This document shows positions 1 to 8,599 of a stretch of 11,777 nt of DNA, in pieces; positions within the stretch are counted from its first letter, which is position 1, and every line of letters begins with the position of its first letter. Location: positions 1-11,777 of the forward strand of contig JAKLKT010000047.1 in NCBI GenBank assembly GCA_023150495.1, written 5' to 3'. The notes below the pieces were generated by a model. It saw only the letters and a program-made list of their open reading frames with translations. It searched no databases and was not told the DNA's origin. Made by a program: the position numbers and the translations under genes. Origin of the DNA: Planctomycetota bacterium. GTDB lineage: Bacteria; Planctomycetota; PLA2.

Positions 1-2100
1 GACCGCGGCGAACTTGAGGTCCGCGAGCACCTCCGCCGTGTTCACGCGGGTGACGAGCAGCTGCGGATCGAGGCCCGGGTCCGCGTCGGTCCCGAGCATC
101 AGCACGGCGTGGGGGAAGTACCAGAGGGAGACGTGGGGGAACGCGACGACGGCCGACTTGACGAGCATCCGGAAGTCGTCGCCCGACACCCCCTGGGGCG
201 GGATCCACTGGCAGCAGATGCCGCCGGGGTTCAGCGCGGACCGCGCGAGCTCGTAGAACTCCCTCGTGTAGAAGTGGACCGCCTGCGGGGTGTAGGGCAT
301 CAGCGGCTCGAGCGTGATCACGTCGAACTTGCCCGCGGTACGCACGTAGGTCCGCCCGTCCGCCGTGACGCGCTTCACCCGCTTGTCCGCGAGGACGTTC
401 CGGTTCGCCGCCTCGAAGAAGCGCGCCGCCTCGTAGACGCCGGGCTCGATCTCGACGCAGACGATCTCCTTCGCCTCCGGGTGGCACGTCACGGCCCCGG
501 CCGTCGTCCCGGTCCCGAACGCGATCACGAGCACCCGCGCCGGAGCCGGGTGGAGGAGCATCGGCAGGTGCCCCTGCATCCGCATGTAGGCGTAGTGGGC
601 GCCGGTCTCCGCGGCGCTGAACCCGTCGAGGTAGAGCCGTCGCGTCGCGTCGGGCACCTCCTCGACGACCGCGACGTCGCACATCTGCCCGGGGTCCGCG
701 TGGAGCAGGCGGCGCGGCTTGCCCGAGCGGAAGACGTGCGAGCGCTCGACGAGCGGCGTCCCGAGGCCGGCCGCGAGGCAGAGGGCGACGAAGGCGACGG
801 TCGCGCCGCCCGAGAAGGCCCACTCCCGGAGGCCGCGGGCGAACGCGACGGCGGTCCCCGCGACGAGGAGGAGGGCCGCGAGCGCGGCGATCGTCTTCGG
901 CGCCCCCAGCGCGGGGAGGAGCCAGAACGCCGCGATCGGCGGGGCGAGGACCGCCCCGAAGGTCGATACGGCGTAGACGACGCCCGTGTGGAGGCCGATC
1001 GACTCGCGGTCCGCGAGCGTGATCCGCGCGACGACCGGCATGAGCATGCCCCCGCAGAAGGTCGCCGGCAGCACGATGGCGAGGGCCGTCCAGAACAGTC
1101 TTCCGGCGTACGCCGAGTCCATCGCGTCCTTCAGCTTGTAGCCCTCGCGCATCGTCTCGAGGGAGTCGCCGAGCGGGGTCGCGAGGAGGAAGGTCGCGAG
1201 CGCGAGGACCGCCTCGACCAGCAGGATCCGGGCGAGCAGCCGGCGCGGGTTCTTCGCCGCGAGCGCGAGCGCGGTCCCGCCGAGCGCTCCGGCGCCGAGC
1301 CCGAGGAGATACGCGGCGAGCATCAGCCCGAAGGCGATCGTGAACCCCTCGAGGTAGTAGACGAGCAGACGGAACCAGGCCATCTCGAGGCCGAGCGCCG
1401 CGAAGCCGGCGAGGAAGAACGCGAGGAGGATCGCCGGCTCGGCGTCGCCGAGGGGGCGCGGGGGAGGCGCCTCCTCGTCGGGCACGTAGACGCTCCGTTC
1501 GCCCGCGACCATCGCCAGGGCCCAGAATCCGACGCCGAGCGCGATGTTGAGCACGGCGGCGAGCCGGGTCGCGCCGGCCAGCCCGAGCGCCTCGAGCAGG
1601 ACGACGCCGGCGAGCAGGGCGCCGAGGACCGCGCCGAGGGTGTTGACCCCGTAGAGGCTTCCGAACGCCCGCGTCCCGCGCTGCGTCGTGTCCGACGCGG
1701 CGCGCGCGAGCACGGGGAGCGTGCCGCCCATGAGCGCCGCAGGCAGCGACAGGAGCGCGAAGGAGCAGAGCCAGGGCTGTTCCGCGAGGAACCCGCCGGC
1801 GAGGTCGAGGAGCGAGTCGAACGCGAGCGCGTAGACGCCGATCCCGATCTCGAGGACGCCGTACCAGCGCAGCGGCCGGCGCGACGCGTCCGCGCGCCAC
1901 CCGACGAGGAGCGCGCCGGCCGCGAGGCCGAACATGAACGCCGAGAGGACCGCGGAGGCGGCGGAAGTGGCGGATCCGAGGACGAGGGCGAGGTGACGCG
2001 CCCAGACGACCTCGTAGACGAGCGCGGTGAAGCCCGAGAGCAGCACCGCCGGGTAGAGGGCCCAGAGCGGGAACGGGTAGCGGAAAGGTCCTCGGCCCAC
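1..2100 (-). CDS. Fused MFS-like transporter / spermidine synthase-like protein, 3' end cut off by window
   Basis: The minus frame stays open for 700 codons from a GTG at 2100 to the left edge, so the C-terminus is missing. Residues about 10-450 are mostly hydrophobic, with 12 or more likely membrane segments; the first (LSGFTALVYEVVW, residues 21-33) is typical of fused MFS/spermidine synthase proteins. Residues about 460-690 are a spermidine-synthase-like Rossmann fold: the SAM-loop motif VIAFGTGTTAG (525-535), an acidic ribose-binding strand CVEIEP (548-553) and DGR (581-583). The strand that carries the catalytic Asp in true spermidine synthases reads FDVITLEPLMP (592-602), so the usual D-S/T-D signature is absent and polyamine synthesis is doubtful. 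The GTG start has a purine-rich GGGGGAG just upstream; no ATG start precedes it. It lies 30 bp after rpsU and is probably co-transcribed. Substrate and reaction are unknown; the family call is confident, the function is not. Confidence 0.88.
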   Translation of the reverse strand, partial: MGRGPFRYPFPLWALYPAVLLSGFTALVYEVVWARHLALVLGSATSAASAVLSAFMFGLAAGALLVGWRADASRRPLRWYGVLEIGIGVYALAFDSLLDLAGGFLAEQPWLCSFALLSLPAALMGGTLPVLARAASDTTQRGTRAFGSLYGVNTLGAVLGALLAGVVLLEALGLAGATRLAAVLNIALGVGFWALAMVAGERSVYVPDEEAPPPRPLGDAEPAILLAFFLAGFAALGLEMAWFRLLVYYLEGFTIAFGLMLAAYLLGLGAGALGGTALALAAKNPRRLLARILLVEAVLALATFLLATPLGDSLETMREGYKLKDAMDSAYAGRLFWTALAIVLPATFCGGMLMPVVARITLADRESIGLHTGVVYAVSTFGAVLAPPIAAFWLLPALGAPKTIAALAALLLVAGTAVAFARGLREWAFSGGATVAFVALCLAAGLGTPLVERSHVFRSGKPRRLLHADPGQMCDVAVVEEVPDATRRLYLDGFSAAETGAHYAYMRMQGHLPMLLHPAPARVLVIAFGTGTTAGAVTCHPEAKEIVCVEIEPGVYEAARFFEAANRNVLADKRVKRVTADGRTYVRTAGKFDVITLEPLMPYTPQAVHFYTREFYELARSALNPGGICCQWIPPQGVSGDDFRMLVKSAVVAFPHVSLWYFPHAVLMLGTDADPGLDPQLLVTRVNTAEVLADLKFAAV

Positions 2101-2130
2101 TTCTCCCCCGTGAGGCCTCCCCCCGGCGCG

Positions 2131-2319
2131 CTAGATACGGCCCGACAGACGGATGGCCTTGAGTCGCTCGCGCTCCTTGCGGCGCCGGCGTTCGCTCGGC
2201 TTCTCGTACACGGCGGCCCGCTTCATCTCCCGGGTCACGCCCTCGTTGTTGCAGATCTTCCTCAGCCGGCGCAGCGCCTTCTCGAGCGGCTCATTGGCCT
2301 TCACTTGGACCTTGACCAT
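2131..2319 (-). CDS. rpsU: Small ribosomal subunit protein bS21
   Basis: The gene encodes 62 residues with the bS21 pattern: a beta-like start (MVKVQVKANEPLEKALRRLR), the conserved KICNNEGV segment, then a strongly basic helix rich in Arg/Lys (RRRRKERERLKAIR). The protein binds the 30S platform near the 3' end of 16S rRNA and takes part in initiation. Length is within the normal range of about 57-71. The ATG at 2319 is the only reasonable start, because an in-frame TAA lies two codons upstream (2323-2325). An AGGAGG ribosome binding site is present at 2334-2339, but 14 nt from the ATG, which is unusually far. The gene has its own promoter and is first in a probable two-gene transcript with the fused membrane protein. 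Its presence argues against an actinobacterial source. Confidence 0.97.
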   Translation of the reverse strand: MVKVQVKANEPLEKALRRLRKICNNEGVTREMKRAAVYEKPSERRRRKERERLKAIRLSGRI

Positions 2320-2333
2320 CCGTTAGTTCGAAC

Positions 2334-2339
2334 CCTCCT
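2334..2339 (-). promoter_or_regulatory. Long-spaced AGGAGG ribosome binding site of rpsU with palindrome in the spacer
   Basis: A six-base AGGAGG match to the anti-Shine-Dalgarno lies 14 nt before the rpsU ATG, against a usual 5-9 nt. Part of the long spacer is taken up by the 8-bp palindrome GTTCGAAC (2326-2333). bS21 sits next to the anti-Shine-Dalgarno on the ribosome, so feedback on its own leader is conceivable, but nothing here proves it. Confidence 0.55.
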
Positions 2340-2363
2340 GAAAAGTCCCGTGGGGAAACACGC

Positions 2364-2392
2364 ATAGTATGGTCGGCCGGGGGGACGGTCAA
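2364..2392 (-). promoter_or_regulatory. Sigma70-type promoter of rpsU
   Basis: On the minus strand a -35 box TTGACC (2392-2387) and a -10 box TACTAT (2369-2364) are separated by exactly 17 nt. The -35 matches the TTGACA consensus at 5 of 6 positions and the -10 matches TATAAT at 4 of 6. Initiation about 7 nt downstream would give a leader of some 38 nt carrying the AGGAGG. This AT-richer patch stands out in very GC-rich DNA. Inferred from sequence only. Confidence 0.7.
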
Positions 2393-2455
2393 GCTGAGGC
2401 GGAGTCCCGTGCCGCGGGTTTTCCGCCCCTCCCCTCCCCCGTTCAAGTCGGCCCC

Positions 2456-2773
2456 GTGAGCGGCCGAAAAACCCGATGCGTGCGAGAATCCGTCCCCACC
2501 CCTCCCCGCCCGAAGCGCCCCACGGTCGGCCTTGACGTCCCCTGCCGGAAGTGCGGCCGGCCCATCTACTACAACTACAAGGGCCCCGTCGAGGGACTCT
2601 GCGGCCGCTGCACGGACACGTCGCACAAGCCGGCACGCCTCGGAGCGCGCAACAGCCGGCGGATCGGGTTCTTCGAGGGCAGGCGGAGCCGCGGATGGAT
2701 CACGATCGTGGTCGTCCTGTCGCTCGCGTGCCTCGCGGTCGGCGGATACCTCGTCTACGTGATCCTCAGCTAG
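2456..2773 (+). CDS. Small zinc-ribbon, C-terminally membrane-anchored protein, unknown function
   Basis: With the GTG at 2456 the product is 105 residues. It carries two CxxC pairs, CRKC (30-33) and CGRC (49-52), spaced as in a treble-clef or zinc-ribbon knuckle, with an aromatic IYYNY stretch between them. A basic region follows (GARNSRRIGFFEGRRSRG), then one hydrophobic segment (about 82-104) that ends at the C-terminus. By the positive-inside rule the zinc module would face the cytoplasm. The start is uncertain: an ATG at 2369 would add 29 residues of poor coding quality and overlap the rpsU promoter, while a GTG at 2480 is also possible; none has a clear ribosome binding site. The gene sits 124 bp before gspD in the same direction. 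I do not recognise a named family. The motifs and high GC at third codon positions support a real gene. Confidence 0.68.
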   Translation: MSGRKTRCVRESVPTPPRPKRPTVGLDVPCRKCGRPIYYNYKGPVEGLCGRCTDTSHKPARLGARNSRRIGFFEGRRSRGWITIVVVLSLACLAVGGYLVYVILS

Positions 2774-2848
2774 CTCCTCCCCCGCGCCCCCTCCAGTTCT
2801 CCGGGAAGGTTCCCTGCCCCGGGCGCGTCGGAAAGACGTGGTACACCG

Positions 2849-2876
2849 TTGCCACGGGACCGAAGCCCGGTACCTT
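2849..2876 (+). promoter_or_regulatory. Weak candidate promoter of gspD
   Basis: TTGCCA (2849-2854, 5 of 6 to the -35 consensus) is followed after 16 nt by TACCTT (2871-2876, only 3 of 6 to the -10 consensus). Initiation would fall around 2883, giving a very short leader that begins at the gspD ribosome binding site. The -10 is poor, so this is a tentative call; gspD may instead be read through from the zinc-ribbon gene. Confidence 0.25.
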
Positions 2877-2897
2877 GGCGTGCAGGGAGGTAGGCAG

Positions 2898-5099
2898 ATG
2901 CGGAAGGGCCTCTGGCTCGCGGCGGTCGTCGTGTTCGCGTTCGCGGCGGCACCCGCCTTCGCGCAGGGCGCGGACGAGGAGCTGACCGAGATCCGGTTCA
3001 CGAAGGACGTGCAGCTCTCGGAGTTCCTCGAGACGATCTCGCGGACGACCAACAAGCCGATCCTCTACGACCCGAACAGCCAGAAGCTCCAGAAGGGCTC
3101 GACCCTCGGCGCGAACCTCACCCACCGCGTCCCGAAGAACCGCCTCTTCGACACCTTCCGCGCGATCCTCGCCTTCTACGAGCTCACGCTGATCCCGATC
3201 GGGCCCAAGGGCTACGAGATCTACCTCGCGATCGACTCGCGCTCGACGAACAACCTCGTCAAGAACAAGGCCGTCTACGTCGACTACAAGGACCTCCCCC
3301 AGTTCGAGGACAACGACGGCCTCTACATCAGCTGCGCGATCCCGATCCGGAACATCGAGAACCTGACGATGCTCCGGACCGCGCTCTCCACGATGGTCAC
3401 GCCCGCGGGCATCGGTCGCGTGCACGAGGTGCCCGGCTCGCAGAGCATCATCATCATGGACTACGCGCCGACCGTCTCCGCGATGGCGCAGCTGATCCGG
3501 CAGATGGACGTTCGGCCCGAGGGCAAGCAGCTCGTCCTCAAGTTCATCGAGCTCAACTACGCCTACGCGGACGAGGTCGCCGACATCATCACCCAGCTCG
3601 TCGAGGCGCAGCGCGAGGCCGCGGCGCCGATCCAGCGAGGGCAGGCCGCCGCGGGCGTCCCCACCTCGCCGGAGCCGCGGATCATCGCGTACGAGCCGCG
3701 GAACGCGCTCGTGATCGCGGCCACCGAGGACGACTACACGCTGATCGCCGACCTGATCACGCGGTTCGACCAGGAGGCGCCGCCCGCCTCGATGGTCGAG
3801 GTCGTGCGCCTGAGCCACGTCGAGGCGGAGGATGTCGCGGACACCCTCACGCAGGTCCTCGAGGGGCTCGGCACCGCGCTCACGGGACCGGCCCCGGGAC
3901 AGCCGGTGCAGCCGGGGCAGCAGCGGCCGACGCAGCCGGGGATCCGGCGCACGGGCGGCCAGGGCGACGAGTACGAGCCGCAGGTCGTGCCCGACCCGGT
4001 CTCGAACTCGCTCATCCTCGCCGCGAACCGGCGGACGATCATCGCGCTCAAGGACATCATCCAGCAGCTCGACATGCCGAAGGACCAGGTCCTCCTCGAG
4101 GCGACGCTGATCAGCCTCACGAGGACCGACGACTTCCAGCTCGGCGTGGAGCTGACCGGCATCGACGAGGGGGGCCTCACGAGCGACGAGCCGTCGGGCT
4201 TCGGCGTGACGAACTGGGGCCTCTCGACCTTCGAGGACACGGATAACGACGGGATCCCCGACATCAACGTGCCGACGAGCCTCACCGACCCGGGCGGCGG
4301 CCTCGTCGCCGGCATCTTCCGGAACGGCGGCATCCCGGTCCTCCTCCAGGCGGCCCAGCGGCTCAACAACGCGAAGATCCTCTCGATGCCGTCGGTCGTG
4401 ACGTACGAGAACGCCTCCGCGACGATCAAGTCGGAGCAGCAGCAGCCCGTGAGCGAGCAAACGGAGCTCTCGTCGGGCTCCCTGAGCTCGGGATTCCAGG
4501 ACTACGTGAACGCGGGCGTCACGCTCACCGTGTCGCCGCACATCAGCGCGGACAACTACCTGCGGCTCGAGATCGAGCTCGAGGTGTCGTCCTTCATCGG
4601 CAGCTCGTCCGCGGCCGGCCTGCCGCCGCCGAGGATCGTGAACAACCTCGTGAGCACGGTCGCGCTCCCGAACGGCTACACGGTCGTCATGGGCGGCCTG
4701 ATCGGCGAGGAGGAGACGCTTTCCGAGGACAAGATCCCGCTCCTGGGCGACATCCCCGTCCTCGGCTACCTCTTCAAGAACAAGACGCGCCGGAAGGTCC
4801 ACCGGAACCTGTTCATCTTCGTGACGCCTCACATCCTGCGGCAGCGCGGGGTCTCCTTCGACGAGCTCCACCGCCAGAGCTGGATCGCGAAGATGAAGGC
4901 GGACGAGCTGATCGAGGTGGTGGAGATCCACAACGAGAACTTCCGCGACGATCCCCGGTACAAGAGCCCCGACGAGGCGGGGATCGCCGAGATGGACATC
5001 GGCTCGTTCATCGATGCGGGCCGATTCCAGGAGGTCCCGCCGGACATCGCGCTCCAGGAGGTGCAGCGCCTCCGGGCGAGGGCCTCGACCGGGAAGTAA
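2898..5099 (+). CDS. gspD: Type II secretion system secretin (outer-membrane pore)
   Basis: The 733-residue product forms the multimeric outer-membrane channel of a type II secretion system. The ATG at 2898 is chosen because GGGAGG (2885-2890) lies 7 nt upstream and the product begins with a clear signal peptide, hydrophobic core then AFA-QG with cleavage near residue 22; a reading from 2838 would bury it. Domains by eye: N0 about 27-115, N1 125-205, N2 210-293, N3 299-395, secretin core about 396-648 ending with the hallmark IPLLGDIPVLGYLF (613-626) and NLFIFVTPHIL (637-647). A Pro/Gln/Gly-rich linker (331-356) interrupts N3. An EF-hand-like DTDNDGIPD (447-455) lies inside the core domain. 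Residues 650-733 are a charged C-terminal extension that could dock a pilotin or be lineage-specific. gspC is not adjacent. Secretin identity is firm; assignment to type II rather than type IV pili rests on the gspE-J neighbours. Confidence 0.96.
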   Translation: MRKGLWLAAVVVFAFAAAPAFAQGADEELTEIRFTKDVQLSEFLETISRTTNKPILYDPNSQKLQKGSTLGANLTHRVPKNRLFDTFRAILAFYELTLIPIGPKGYEIYLAIDSRSTNNLVKNKAVYVDYKDLPQFEDNDGLYISCAIPIRNIENLTMLRTALSTMVTPAGIGRVHEVPGSQSIIIMDYAPTVSAMAQLIRQMDVRPEGKQLVLKFIELNYAYADEVADIITQLVEAQREAAAPIQRGQAAAGVPTSPEPRIIAYEPRNALVIAATEDDYTLIADLITRFDQEAPPASMVEVVRLSHVEAEDVADTLTQVLEGLGTALTGPAPGQPVQPGQQRPTQPGIRRTGGQGDEYEPQVVPDPVSNSLILAANRRTIIALKDIIQQLDMPKDQVLLEATLISLTRTDDFQLGVELTGIDEGGLTSDEPSGFGVTNWGLSTFEDTDNDGIPDINVPTSLTDPGGGLVAGIFRNGGIPVLLQAAQRLNNAKILSMPSVVTYENASATIKSEQQQPVSEQTELSSGSLSSGFQDYVNAGVTLTVSPHISADNYLRLEIELEVSSFIGSSSAAGLPPPRIVNNLVSTVALPNGYTVVMGGLIGEEETLSEDKIPLLGDIPVLGYLFKNKTRRKVHRNLFIFVTPHILRQRGVSFDELHRQSWIAKMKADELIEVVEIHNENFRDDPRYKSPDEAGIAEMDIGSFIDAGRFQEVPPDIALQEVQRLRARASTGK

Positions 5100-5130
5100 C
5101 TCCGGCCCGCCCAATAGGTTAGGCGAGGGG

Positions 5131-5147
5131 GCTCCGGGGGCCGGAGC
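5131..5147 (+). other. Perfect 7-bp stem-loop after gspD
   Basis: GCTCCGG (5131-5137) pairs exactly with CCGGAGC (5141-5147) across a GGG loop, 31 bp after the gspD stop. No T-run follows, so it is not a classical intrinsic terminator. It could protect the gspD 3' end, pause polymerase, or weaken read-through into gspE. Confidence 0.5.
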
Positions 5148-5156
5148 GCCGTCCCG

Positions 5157-5165
5157 TGCTAGAAT
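5157..5165 (+). promoter_or_regulatory. Extended -10 promoter candidate for the gspE operon
   Basis: TGCTAGAAT gives the TG-n extension plus a -10 hexamer TAGAAT (5 of 6 to consensus). No recognisable -35 lies 16-18 nt upstream, as is tolerated for extended -10 promoters. Initiation near 5172 would place the following stem-loop at the very 5' end of the message. It would also separate gspE-J transcription from gspD. Confidence 0.45.
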
Positions 5166-5174
5166 CGGCCTCTT

Positions 5175-5193
5175 GCGGACGGATTTCGTCCGC
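5175..5193 (+). other. Stem-loop in the gspE leader
   Basis: GCGGACG (5175-5181) pairs perfectly with CGTCCGC (5187-5193) around a 5-nt GATTT loop. It ends 9 nt before the AAGGAG (5203-5208) that serves gspE. If transcription begins near 5172, this would be a 5'-terminal hairpin, a form that often stabilises messages or tunes ribosome access. Confidence 0.5.
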
Positions 5194-5219
5194 GCGGCGT
5201 CCAAGGAGCGGAAGCGTCG

Positions 5220-6931
<1,712 letters not shown>

Positions 6932-6932
<1 letters not shown>

Positions 6933-8191
6933 TGCCGATCTACGAGTACAAGGGCTACGATCCCTCCGGCGGCGCGAAGGCGGGCATCGTCGACGCCGAC
7001 ACGCCGCGCGAGGCCCGTTCGCGGCTGCGCGACCAGAACGTCCTCGTCACCGAGCTCGTCCTCTCCGAGGTCTCCGCGGAGACCTCCGGAGAGAAAGTGG
7101 CGAGACCGCGCACCTCCCTGCGCCGGATCTTCCGCTTCGAGAAGCGCCTCAAGGGGGGCGCCTCGCTCCCGATCTACACGCGGCAGCTCGCGACGCTGCT
7201 CCGCTCGGGCATCCCGCTCGCCCAGGCCCTCGGCGCGCTGATCGAGCAGGTCGAGCACCGGGACATCGAGGTGATCCTCCGCGACGTTCGCGAGCAGGTC
7301 GTCCGCGGGAAGAGCTTCGGCGAGGCGCTCGCGCTCCACCCGCGGCTCTTCGACGACCTCTTCGTGAACATGGTGAAGGCGGGCGAGGCGTCGGGCAACC
7401 TCGACTCGGTGCTCACGAGGCTCGCCGACTACCGCGTGCGGCAGCAGAAGGTCACGGGCAAGGTCAAGACGGCGCTCATCTACCCGGCGATCATGCTCTT
7501 CGTCGGCGCGGGCGTCGTCATCTTCCTCGTCAACTTCGTCGTCCCGAAGCTCATCTCGATCGCCAAGGCCCGCGGGACCGAGCTGCCGTGGATGACGCGC
7601 GTCCTCGACTGGACGTCCCGCTTCCTCCAGGCCAACGGGACATGGCTCCTGTTCCTCGTGTTCGGCGTCTGGGTCATCTGGCGCTACGTCCTGCTTGCGC
7701 AGCCGCACATCCGCTTCTGGTACGACGCGATGAAGCTCAAGCTCCCCGTCGTGGGAGAGCTCTTCAAGAAGCAGATCGTGAGCCGGTTCGCGGTCACGAT
7801 GTCGACCCTCCTCCGGTCGGGCGTGACCGTGCTGGAATCGCTCGCGATCGTCAAGACGATCCTCGACAACAAGCTCATGGAACGCGTGCTCGAGGACGTG
7901 CGCACGCGCATCCTCGAGGGGGCGGACATCGCGACGCCTCTCAAGAAGTCGGGCGTCTTCCCGCCGGTCGTCGGCTACATGGTCGCGGTCGGCGAGCAGA
8001 CGGGCCAGCTCGAGGAGATGCTCGAGCGCGTCGCGCAGGCGTACGAGGAGGAGATCGAGACCTCGACGACCCGCGCGCTGGCCGTCCTCGAGCCGATGCT
8101 GATCGTCGGCCTCGCGTTCGTCGTCGGCTTCATCGTGATCTCCGTGATGCTCCCCATCCTCGAAACCTCCACGTCCATCCAGCGAAGGTGA
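6932..8191 (+). CDS. gspF: Type II secretion system inner-membrane platform protein
   Basis: The 419-residue product is the polytopic inner-membrane protein that couples the ATPase to pseudopilin loading. Two repeated T2SSF domains are visible, about 78-203 and 280-405. Each begins with an FAVTM/YTRQL..LLRSGI/V helix and carries the family motif GExxG (GEASG 151-155, GEQTG 354-358). Hydrophobic segments lie at about 181-204, 236-256 and 387-408, matching the usual three spans. The short N-terminal region begins MPIYEYKGYD, as is common for GspF/PilC. Translation starts within the gspE stop and has no Shine-Dalgarno of its own, so reinitiation after gspE is likely. Nothing appears damaged. Confidence 0.96.
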
Positions 8192-8196
8192 GAACC

Positions 8197-8592
8197 ATGC
8201 AAGACAACCGCAGGGACCGCGGCTTCACGCTCGTCGAGATCATGGTCGTCGTCGTGATCGTCGGCCTCCTCGCCGCGTTCGCGGGGCCGAGGATCTGGGC
8301 GATGCTCGGATTCGGCCAGAGGAGCATCGCGCAGGCGAAGTGCAAGGAGTACTACGACGACGCGATGAACTGGCGCACGATGAGCGACAGCAAGAAGCTC
8401 CCCGAGAGCCTCGAGGAGATGGAGCAGCCGATCCGGCCAGGGGAGCCCGACTTCACGAAGATCGTGGACGACCCGTGGGGCAACAAGTACGTCCTCGAGA
8501 AGGAGGGCAACAAGATCCGCATCGTCTGCTGGGGTCCGGACGGCCAGGAGGGCACGGAGGACGACATCATGTACCCCGAGGAGAAGGAGTAG
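8197..8592 (+). CDS. gspG: Type II secretion major pseudopilin
   Basis: This 131-residue prepilin has a short basic leader, then the prepilin peptidase site RG|FTLVE (Gly9, Phe10, Glu14 at +5) and a hydrophobic helix to about residue 36; the mature form is about 122 residues. DPWGNKY (92-98) and the acidic GPDGQEGTEDDI end (113-124) match the conserved C-terminal calcium-binding region of GspG, which stabilises the major pseudopilin. This motif marks it as a type II pseudopilin rather than a type IV pilin. C49 and C111 could form a disulfide, which is not usual for GspG. An AAGGTG ribosome binding site (8185-8190) lies 6 nt before the ATG, and the gap to gspF is 5 bp. The acidic tail ends in MYPEEKE. 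Confidence 0.96.
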   Translation: MQDNRRDRGFTLVEIMVVVVIVGLLAAFAGPRIWAMLGFGQRSIAQAKCKEYYDDAMNWRTMSDSKKLPESLEEMEQPIRPGEPDFTKIVDDPWGNKYVLEKEGNKIRIVCWGPDGQEGTEDDIMYPEEKE

Positions 8593-8599
8593 GCACGCC

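Noticed and set aside
109..2367. 752-codon plus-strand open frame
   Set aside because: It is the exact antisense codon register of the fused transporter/spermidine-synthase-like gene and rpsU. Its product is an Arg/Glu-rich sequence with no domain pattern, a common artefact at high GC.
2803..2814. Small inverted repeat GGGAAGGTTCCC before gspD
   Set aside because: At most a 4-bp stem with a 4-nt loop and no T-run; too weak to call a terminator or a riboswitch part.
2839..2852. Sigma54-like TGG...TTGC element upstream of gspD
   Set aside because: The GG and GC elements are 9 nt apart instead of the required 10, and sigma54 promoters rarely tolerate that change.
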